A program made the translations under genes and the position numbers. A stretch of DNA of 64,000 nucleotides from Pseudomonas entomophila (lineage in GTDB: Bacteria > Pseudomonadota > Gammaproteobacteria > Pseudomonadales > Pseudomonadaceae), in the NCBI RefSeq assembly GCF_018417595.1, contig NZ_CP070982.1, forward strand, positions 624,001 through 688,000, read 5' to 3'. Numbering within the stretch: the stretch's first letter is position 1; each line of letters begins with the position of its first letter. Positions 10,959 to 18,100 of this stretch are shown one piece after another. The notes under the pieces were generated by a model. That model had not been told where the DNA came from. It was given only the letters and a program-made list of their open reading frames with translations, and made no database searches.

Positions 10959-12251
10959 ATGGATTACTACAGCAAATGCCCGCTTGCACTGGCATGGCTC
11001 GTCGATCATGTCCGAGCTCATTCCCCTTACTATGCGCAGCTGTATCGGGGGCTCCCGAAAACGGGCTGGACACTGGCCGACCTGCCGATGGTCGATCCCC
11101 ACCAGTATTGGGCACGCGGGGCGGTGCTCGAAGGCTGGCCTGTTCTGACAGGGCCGGTAACGGACGCGATCGTCTACAAGACCGGTGGCACGACCGGCGC
11201 GGCCAAGCACTCGGTCTACACCCAAGCGGAGTGGGATCGGTTCGTCACGACGTTCGGGCGCAGTCTCTGCGCCTGGCTCGAGCCTGGGGATCGCGTGGCC
11301 AATCTGTTCTTCGCGGGTGACCTGTACGCCAGTTTCCTGTTCATTCAAGGGGCGCTGGCCAAGACTCAGGTGCCGATCTGCGTGTTCCCCTTCACCGGGA
11401 CGGTCGATCCACAGGCACTGGCGACGCAGGTCGGGCAGCACGGGATCAACGTTCTGGCGGGCGTACCGGGAAAACTCCTGCACGCCATCGCCCGTCTCGA
11501 ACAGGACGGTGTCCAGCTGCCAGGGGTGAGGACGGTCCTGTATGGCGGGGAAAGCGTGTTTGCCGAACAACGCGCGTTGTTCAAGGCAGTGCTGCCCAAC
11601 GCCAAGGTAGTATCGATCGGCTGTGCCAGCGTGGACGCGGGCCTGATCGGCGCCAGCACGGTCGACTGTGCGCCGGGTGAGCATCGCGTCTTCGAGCCCG
11701 ACACCCTCGTCGAAATCGTCGATGAAGCCACGGGCGAGCCAATCCACGAGGCCAACCGTACCGGCCTGTTACTGGTGACCAACCTGACGCGCGCCTTGAT
11801 GCCCGTCATTCGCTACCCCGTCGGTGACCTGGCGCAATGGACCGAAGCCCCCGGGAGCGCCAGCCGCAAGTTCAAGCTCGCAGGGCGCAGCAGCCTCGGT
11901 CACCGGGTGCGGGTCGGTTATGCGACGCTCTTCCCGGACGAACTGGCGGTGGCTATCGAGGAACGCCTGGGGCAATGCCAGTGGCAACTGGTGATCGACA
12001 GGAAGAACGGCACCGACTTCATCGTGCTTCGTATTGCCCACCCTGGCGACGGCGGATGCGCCGAGGCCTTGCTGCAGTCTCTGAAAGCAGGGGACGCGGC
12101 TGTGGTCGAGCTCATGGAGAAGGGGGCGCTGGTGGTGTCGGTCGGTTGGTGCCAACCCTTGGATCTGGTGACGAATCAGCGAACCGGCAAGTTGCTGCGG
12201 GTTGTCGACAGGCGAGACTATCAGCCCCTTCCCGAGGAGGCTGCCCGATGA
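10959..12251 (+). CDS. PaaK-like adenylate-forming enzyme
   Basis: A 430-residue stand-alone member of the phenylacetate-CoA-ligase-like AMP-binding family. The ATP loop is TGGTTG at residues 75-80; LYGGESVF and CASVDAG match LLGGEHLA and YGSVDAG in the second domain of the preceding gene, so the two are paralogues. The RYPVGDLAQW stretch is the usual motif before the mobile C-terminal subdomain. The ATG at 10959 has a strong ribosome binding site (AGAGGAGG) about 8 nt upstream. The stop overlaps the start of the GNAT gene as ATGA. The acid it activates and the acceptor (CoA, carrier or amine) cannot be told from sequence. Confidence 0.8.
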   Translation: MDYYSKCPLALAWLVDHVRAHSPYYAQLYRGLPKTGWTLADLPMVDPHQYWARGAVLEGWPVLTGPVTDAIVYKTGGTTGAAKHSVYTQAEWDRFVTTFGRSLCAWLEPGDRVANLFFAGDLYASFLFIQGALAKTQVPICVFPFTGTVDPQALATQVGQHGINVLAGVPGKLLHAIARLEQDGVQLPGVRTVLYGGESVFAEQRALFKAVLPNAKVVSIGCASVDAGLIGASTVDCAPGEHRVFEPDTLVEIVDEATGEPIHEANRTGLLLVTNLTRALMPVIRYPVGDLAQWTEAPGSASRKFKLAGRSSLGHRVRVGYATLFPDELAVAIEERLGQCQWQLVIDRKNGTDFIVLRIAHPGDGGCAEALLQSLKAGDAAVVELMEKGALVVSVGWCQPLDLVTNQRTGKLLRVVDRRDYQPLPEEAAR

Positions 12252-13162
12252 TAGTCGTCCGTGGGTTCGAGGAGCACGACGCGGCGCAGGTCAGTGCGTT
12301 GTTCAACAGGGTCTATGGCGAAGACTATTTCTACCCGCAGATATACCTGCCCTCCGTCATCTGTCACCACAACCGGACGCGGCACTGGCAATCCGTGGTC
12401 GCGTTGCAGGGGGGGCAGATTGTCGGTCATGCCCTGCTGTGGCGCTCATCGGAGGATGACCGTCGTGCCGAGCTGGCCATGATCGTCGTCGATCCCCAGG
12501 CGAGGGGGCAGGGCGTCGCCACCCGCTTGGGCCGGCACTTGTGTGACCTGGCCCGTCGGCAACATATGGCTGTGTTGACGATCAAGATGGTCGCCAGCCA
12601 CGTGTGGACACAGCGACTGGGGGCTGCCCTGGGGTTCCAGGCCACGGGGCTGCTGCTCGATTACGTCGATTCGCCGATCTGCCATCCAGCGCGGGAAACC
12701 GCCATCCTGGGTGTGTTGCCTTTGCAGGCGCTACCTCTGCCACTGAGGGGCATGCCAGGCGAGCAGCCGCCGTGGATCGTCCCGCTGATCGAGCGATTCG
12801 GAGCGGTTTCGGCCGGCTCTGCCGGGGATCGTGCGGCACTGACGAAAATTACAGTCGAGGATGATCGCCTGGACCTGATCATCGAGTGTGCAAACCACTG
12901 CGCGATGATCGAAGCCTCACGATTGTCGTCTACCCGGATGACCCATGTCTGGATCAGGATGGACACCAACCTGCCAATGGCGTTGTCGGTGCTTCATCAG
13001 GCAGGTTATGCCGACATGGGGCTTGCCCTGGGGCCTGGGCGGCACTGGTACTGGTTGCTGCAGCGCGGTTTTTCCGGCCGCTCGCTGCAGCTTCACTGCC
13101 CGACGGCGCGTGCGTTGCTTGCCAGCGTGAAGCAACAGGCGCACCACGCCGAAGCGTGCTGA
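12248..13162 (+). CDS. GNAT-family acyltransferase with C-terminal extension
   Basis: A 304-residue protein whose first ~150 residues are a GNAT fold: AELAMIVVDPQARGQGVATRLGRH carries the R/Q-x-x-G-x-G/A acyl-CoA binding loop (RGQGVA), and the later LGAALGFQ is the usual beta-strand 5 region. Residues about 155-304 form a second part that I do not recognise; it may be a degenerate second GNAT-like fold. It is translationally coupled (ATGA) to the PaaK-like gene and is the last gene of the cassette. A likely role is acylation or acetylation of the pathway product or an amine intermediate, by inference only. A hairpin terminator follows. Confidence 0.75.
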   Translation: MIVVRGFEEHDAAQVSALFNRVYGEDYFYPQIYLPSVICHHNRTRHWQSVVALQGGQIVGHALLWRSSEDDRRAELAMIVVDPQARGQGVATRLGRHLCDLARRQHMAVLTIKMVASHVWTQRLGAALGFQATGLLLDYVDSPICHPARETAILGVLPLQALPLPLRGMPGEQPPWIVPLIERFGAVSAGSAGDRAALTKITVEDDRLDLIIECANHCAMIEASRLSSTRMTHVWIRMDTNLPMALSVLHQAGYADMGLALGPGRHWYWLLQRGFSGRSLQLHCPTARALLASVKQQAHHAEAC

Positions 13163-13182
13163 GTAGCGTGAATGGTGGGCAT

Positions 13183-13204
13183 TAAAAAGCCGGCTTGTGG
13201 CCGG
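13183..13204. repeat. Attachment site attL (22-bp direct repeat, left copy)
   Basis: The 22 bases here are identical and in the same orientation at 23178-23199, at the other end of an integrase-bearing, AT-richer segment. The repeat includes a hairpin, AAGCCGGC-TTGTG-GCCGG, that with the following T run acts as a terminator for the LuxE/LuxC cassette. The element therefore seems to have integrated into an intrinsic terminator rather than a tRNA gene. Confidence 0.7.
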
Positions 13205-13212
13205 TTTTTTAT
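13183..13212 (+). terminator. Rho-independent terminator of the lux-like operon
   Basis: An AAGCCGGC stem with a 5-nt loop pairs with GCCGGTTT (one G-U pair), followed by TTTTTTATT, 20 nt after the stop of the GNAT gene. It coincides with attL. Confidence 0.8.
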
Positions 13213-13260
13213 TCACCTAAAGTACTGTAATTAAAGGGTTTCAACGGTTTCTGTACGGCT

Positions 13261-13281
13261 GTACCCCCATTTGTTCCCCCA
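13261..13281 (+). repeat. Tandem 9-mer GTNCCCCCA pair, left end of element
   Basis: Two copies of GTNCCCCCA, 12 nt apart start to start, lie about 56 nt inside attL. The same arrangement in the same orientation is found at 23036-23056 near attR. This is what integrase arm-type binding sites look like. Confidence 0.55.
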
Positions 13282-13409
13282 GATGAACCAGGCGTGAGGG
13301 ATTCGAGGGAGGAAAGGCTGATACAGATGATCGATTTTACCAGAAAGCTGGGCTACGGGATTGTGTGCCATCAGTTCACTCGTCGTGGGCTGGTGGTTCC
13401 TGGCTGCAT

Positions 13410-13433
13410 AAAAGGGGCAAGCGAGCTTGCCCC
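13410..13433 (-). terminator. Terminator of the minus-strand secreted-protein gene
   Basis: A perfect 8-bp stem GGGGCAAG/CTTGCCCC with a 4-nt loop is followed, reading on the minus strand, by TTTTATG. It lies 11 nt beyond the stop of the gene ending at 13445. Confidence 0.85.
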
Positions 13434-13444
13434 TGTCCTTATGC

Positions 13445-14230
13445 TTACCTCATGCCGATTGGAGTATCGTTTTCGTCGTAGCAAATAGGGTACTCACAAT
13501 AGCCCCCGGCAGCGCTGACCTGCTCCGGAGTCACCTGGGGCAGGTAGTCACCTAGCTTTTTCTTGGCCACTTTGTTCTTGTTGATATAGCAATCGTCGTC
13601 AGCTTGGGGGTTGCACCAGGCCTCAGTAACTTTGATCTCTTTGCTTTGGTGCTGGGGCTGAGACTTGCCTGACTTGTCTAGCTCGAATTGCTTGACGCCC
13701 CCGTCGTAACGGCGATTGAATGTATTTGCAAAAAGCTTATCGTTAACCCCTGCATCTTTATAGAATTTCCAGAGCATTTCACCTGCCTCGGCGTAGCTGA
13801 CTGGCTTGCCGTTCTTTACATATGGGCCGCCATCGTTTCTATACGCTACAGGCTTCCCGTCAGTGCTTTCTGCTATGTAGTACCAGATCGAAATCTTGAA
13901 GTCGGTATTAACTCCCCAATTCCCAACTTGGGCGCTACCATCACTCAACATACAGCGATCATTGATACAGCGTCCTGAATATTGGTTGCTGTAGCTTATG
14001 TTTCGGCCTTGGCTTTTGTCGTACTCAACGATGCTTCTAGGGAATTCAAGCCAGGTGCAACTGATGGATTTGTAATCTCCAAAATCGTTGTTTTTACAAG
14101 GGATGGCATAGGGGAGCCCTTGTCGCGACTTCTCATCCGGGAAGATTGCTCCATTGGTGTTGTAATTGTCATTGGCGAAAGCGCCAAGCGAAAATAGCGT
14201 GAGCATGCTGGCGAATATTTGTTGTTTCAT
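13445..14230 (-). CDS. Secreted protein of unknown function
   Basis: A 261-residue protein starting with a clear signal peptide (MKQQIFASMLTLFSLGAFA), so it is probably periplasmic or exported. The mature part holds several paired cysteines (NDRCMLSDG, EAWCNPQADDDCY, GGYCEYPICY) suggesting disulfides, and aromatic-rich stretches such as ISIWYYIAES. I do not recognise a family. The ATG at 14230 is preferred over 14302 because the signal peptide begins there. Codon use is AT-richer than the flanking chromosome, as expected for element cargo. It has its own terminator and is divergent from the small XRE regulator at 14417. Confidence 0.7.
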   Translation of the reverse strand: MKQQIFASMLTLFSLGAFANDNYNTNGAIFPDEKSRQGLPYAIPCKNNDFGDYKSISCTWLEFPRSIVEYDKSQGRNISYSNQYSGRCINDRCMLSDGSAQVGNWGVNTDFKISIWYYIAESTDGKPVAYRNDGGPYVKNGKPVSYAEAGEMLWKFYKDAGVNDKLFANTFNRRYDGGVKQFELDKSGKSQPQHQSKEIKVTEAWCNPQADDDCYINKNKVAKKKLGDYLPQVTPEQVSAAGGYCEYPICYDENDTPIGMR

Positions 14231-14416
14231 TACTTCTGTTCCTTGTGTTGAGACTCTTTCCTGAACTTCATTTTCTGGTGGTGAATTTTCATTGTCTGGC
14301 ATGAGGGTCTGGACGCTAGGCAGTCCCTGCTCAGCATCCTCATGCAGGCTTAGATTTCACGTATTGGGTCGTAAATGCCGTGGCCTTATAGGCATCATAG
14401 CGGGACGATTTTGCTC

Positions 14417-14662
14417 ATGGCAAGAATCTCCGCAATCCTCGACAATGACGGCAACCTCAAAAAGCTCGGCGCTGCGATACGAGCGCGTCGGTTGGCACTC
14501 GATCTATCCCAAGAGGCCCTAGCCGACGCGGCAGGGGTGGACCGTTCTCACATGGGCAAAATAGAGAGAGGGGAGAGAAACGTGACATTCTTGAACATCT
14601 TACGAATTGCGGCTGCGGTGCAGTGCAAGCCCTCCGAGCTCCTTATTGACGCTTCGTTGTAG
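14417..14662 (+). CDS. XRE-family helix-turn-helix regulator
   Basis: An 81-residue protein consisting essentially of one Cro/C1-type HTH: LGAAIRARRLALDLSQEALA, then AGVDRSHMGKIERGERN as the recognition helix region, then LNILRIAAAVQC. It probably acts as a dimeric repressor, perhaps of its divergent neighbour or of its own promoter. ATG 14417 is chosen because the HTH starts soon after; an in-frame ATG at 14375 is possible. Its role in the element is inferred from position only. Confidence 0.85.
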   Translation: MARISAILDNDGNLKKLGAAIRARRLALDLSQEALADAAGVDRSHMGKIERGERNVTFLNILRIAAAVQCKPSELLIDASL

Positions 14663-14714
14663 CGCACCTTTTACGCCAAATGCTTTGCGGTATTCAGCTT
14701 GGACAGAAATGCCC

Positions 14715-15032
14715 TTAAGCAGGCACATTGAAGCGATGACCACAGACTAAACAGCCGTTGTTGGCGAGAACGTGGCGATCTAGCTTATTACCTAATTGCG
14801 ACCCGACCAGACAACCTGTTACACCGCATGTCAGACCTCTTAGAATTGCTTTAGATATAGTATTTAAAGGGATGGCTACACCGCTTAGCCGCAAACTAAG
14901 TTGTGTTATAGCCAAGGCAGAGCTTACCCCGCCTATAGCACCACCTAACATGCCGATTGTGGCGGTAATTTTAAGGGCTTGGTGGTGAGTAAAAATCTCC
15001 GTTGAATTACAGCGAGGGCATTGCAGTGACAT
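14715..15032 (-). CDS. Small zinc-ribbon, glycine-zipper protein of unknown function
   Basis: A 105-residue protein. CPRCNST at residues 5-11 and CLVCGHRF near the C-terminus are two CxxC pairs that could form a zinc ribbon. Between them lie hydrophobic, glycine-rich stretches (GMLGGAIGGVSSALAI and GLTCGVTGCLVGSQLG) that look like membrane-seeking glycine zippers. I do not know a function. It lies immediately downstream (same strand) of the large NTPase-nuclease gene, separated from it by a long inverted repeat, so a shared role is possible but unproven. Confidence 0.6.
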   Translation of the reverse strand: MSLQCPRCNSTEIFTHHQALKITATIGMLGGAIGGVSSALAITQLSLRLSGVAIPLNTISKAILRGLTCGVTGCLVGSQLGNKLDRHVLANNGCLVCGHRFNVPA

Positions 15033-15102
15033 TGATGTTCCCCTTCAGTGATTGGTAGAAAGAGAATGTATGGCGGAAATTTTTTGGGTTGTGTGGAGTT
15101 AA

Positions 15103-15189
15103 AAAACCACTGAAAAACGCCACCTCTACAGCTTGGCATGAGCTGGAATTGCTCAAGCTCATGCCAAGCTGTAGAGGCAGTGGTTTAAA
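15103..15189. repeat. Long near-perfect inverted repeat
   Basis: Two 21-bp perfect arms (15124-15144 and 15156-15176) flank an 11-nt loop. Outside them, AACCACTG and CAGTGGTT extend the pairing after a small bulge. The folded RNA would be a hairpin of about 30 bp. It sits 18 nt after the stop of the NTPase-nuclease gene, where it may act as a terminator or processing site, although no long T run follows on the minus strand. Confidence 0.8.
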
Positions 15190-15194
15190 TTATG

Positions 15195-18100
15195 CTATTT
15201 TTTTGATAAATCTAGTACAAATATGTCAATTAGTCCCTTAAGATCTTGTGGCAGCATTTCCTCAACGCTATTTTTTAGAGCCTGAGCGGATGTAATACCA
15301 TGATTCTTACGTTCGGCGACTGATTCCGTCTCGCCGAACCAAAGTATGAGGTATATACCCTGTTCCTCCGCCTCTGGATGAATGGCGTAGCGCTCGAAAA
15401 GCTGTGTTGAAGCTGCGCTATAGAGCTCTCTGTGCCATTGTCCTTTTACTTCGGTCACAAGTAGTCGTCGTTTCCCATTGATTATTTTTGCGACGGTGAA
15501 ATCACTTCGTTTTTCTGATTTGAGATGGTGTTCAGGAGTTATGATGATATTTTGATGCCTAAGAATTAGGCTAAGCCTTTCAGCAATTATCTCGGTGCAT
15601 GACTCTTCTCCAAGTCTTGCTCCATTGCTATAGAATCGATCTACCGAGTTATATTCGCCTCCAAAAATGTATTTCTGATATTCCTGTAGTTCTTGGATGA
15701 TGAGTTGCCGCAGACTTTCTACGGTAACTATGGAGTCACGATCAAGTGTGTTAACTATATCTCGTGTTGAGGGCGGATCGAATGCTTCCAGAGATTTTTT
15801 ACGAACTTGTGCTGCATGTATGCTCTTCAAGTCTGCGTGTGCATCGTGGAACCTTTCGTCTGAGAGGAGTCGATTTAAAACAGGAATTGCTCTAGCTGGA
15901 GAATCTGAGCTTATTGACCATGAAATCTCGTTCAGGAAGCGATATGCCTTTTCCCCGGCAGGGCTGTCAGTCCCCCATTGGGTGGGCAAATCAACTTTTG
16001 GCCATTGTTCGATAAATGCTCCTAAGATTTTTTCAATTTTTATAGAGTTTAGTTTTGGCCAATGAGTATTGTCATGGCGACTCATATTTCCAGATCGGCT
16101 ACTAAACACATGAACAATATTTCTGTCAGACTGAAGCCAGTTCCAGTATTCTTCTGGAGGGTTTTCAAGGAAATACCAAGCGCGTAAAAGCCAGAAAGCA
16201 CGCTTATGTATGGTTTCCTGGCTATCCACGGTGATAAAATTCTCAGGCATTAGGCCTGAACATCGTTGTAAAATTAAGTCATTTAACTCGTCAGGATCGG
16301 CTTTTTCGATAACGATGTCAAATAGAGCTTCGAGTGGCTCTAAAGCTATATCGCAGTATTTTTTTAGCCATTCAAAAGAAAGCTCATGACGGAGGTTGCT
16401 GAATGCCTCCTCATGTTTTAATAGCCAGACTTTCGCACGAGAGGACCGGGAAGAAAGCTGAGGTTCAACGTATTTTCTCAGGAAGTTTTCTGCGCTCTCA
16501 GCATCGATGAAAAGGAGTCTGTCTACTTCTGTTTTTAACGCGTCTCGCTCTTCGCTGGCGACTGAGCTGTAATGCATGTCTATGCCCGCGCGAAGAGACT
16601 GCAACAAACCGTGCTCAACATTTTCGAGATGGCCTTGGTCTCTAAGAGTTTCTAAGCATGCAGCGTAGAGTATGACTTCAGATTGATCATACTTTGATGC
16701 GCCATGAAGCTCTGAAAGCTCCTCGAGACTAGGTACAGTGGATGATATGAAGCCAAAGCAGTTTCGTAATGATTTTCGCACTAAAGCGTCGTCTTCGAAC
16801 TCTTCCCTTATTTTTTCAGGTTGCATCAGGGCAAGTTCTGCGAAGCGAACTAGTAGACTCCAATGGCGCCCGTTCTCTATTAGTTCGCGGTTGCTTTTGA
16901 TGTATTCAATGTTCTGGGCATGGATATTTTTTTCTCTATTCTTGCGGCGTTTAAATCTTCTGCTTTGCAAAAAACGAGAGGTGTTATGCTCACGGGCATG
17001 GTGAATTGCTGCACGGTTTGATTTAGCCCACTCACGCATGAATGCAGGTTTGATGTTTGCTTGGTCGCGCATGTGGCTACGCAAGTCGTCAGGCCCACGA
17101 TCGCTGCCGGTTCTATAAAGATGGTGGTGCGCTATAAAACTGATCCATAGCTGGGGATTATCTATCAAAAAAGCTAGGTCAATTATAAATCTATGATCTT
17201 TGGCTGTTAACAAAAGACCAGAATGTGAGTATAGGTTGAAATGATGAAGCTGGGTTTGAAATATTTCTTCTCTGTTGGTAATGCTTGAAAATACATGCGT
17301 AATTATTTCATATCGCAGTTTCAGGTCTTTTTGGAGAACATTGACTGCTATGCTTTCGTTTGCGCCATGCTGGTTGTTGAACTTTAAGTTTTTGACCCAC
17401 TTCCAAATCCTGATGGAGTCAAATGGCGAATCAGCAAGCTCAAAATACCGGTCTAGAAGAGAGCCTATAATTTTACTAAGGCCGTTGCGGCATCTGCATT
17501 CAAAAGATTTTTTTCTGCAAGTGCATGCCAAGGATTCGGTTAACGTGTCTAGGACAATTTCAGTGGTTTCTAGGCTAAGTTTCGAGATAAGATCTTTTAT
17601 GAAGTATCGAGAGCCTATGGTTCGCTCACGATACTCAGTATCGGGATAAAGGTGAGCACAAACTCTCAGGAAAGAAGCAATATAAGAGGGAGTGATTGAT
17701 GAAGGAAGCAGCTTTTCAATTATTTTGGCTGAAAGGTTAAGCGAGATGTTAGTGGCTTCGAATATTAGAACTCGCAAGTCCTCAAGATAGTCATAGTCGG
17801 AAATTTCAAGCAGACATTTAATTGCTAATATTCGAGTGTTTTGGCTTTCCTCGGGTGTCAGCAGCAAGTAGCGAAGCTCTTTTGTTAAGAGGTTAGCTGC
17901 GGAGGAGCCTGCCAGAAGCTCAAGTATAAGATTTCGTAAATGGCCGTCGCTTTTTGTCTTTAGTAATAATCTTACGTCCTCAATTGTTTCTCGCGTAAAG
18001 AATCCTGCAACGCTAAATCTCCGCCAGAAGTCATTTCGTCGGAAATATGGGTCGGTTGCCTCGATTTCGACAAGCTTATTAATGAGCAGTTTTTTTGATG

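Noticed and set aside
7395..13162. Bioluminescence (lux) operon
   Set aside because: LuxE and LuxC relatives are present but there is no luciferase (luxA, luxB) or luxD, and extra adenylating enzymes do not belong to lux.
13183..13204. Att repeat as a chance match of two common terminators
   Set aside because: Pseudomonas terminators often contain GCCGGC stems, so chance is possible. The 22-bp identity including the loop, the same orientation, the integrase at one end and the composition shift at both ends favour an attachment site.
13294..13488. A 64-codon plus-strand frame at the left end of the element
   Set aside because: It runs through the terminator hairpin at 13410-13433 and overlaps the end of the minus-strand secreted-protein gene; no ribosome binding site and no recognisable residues.
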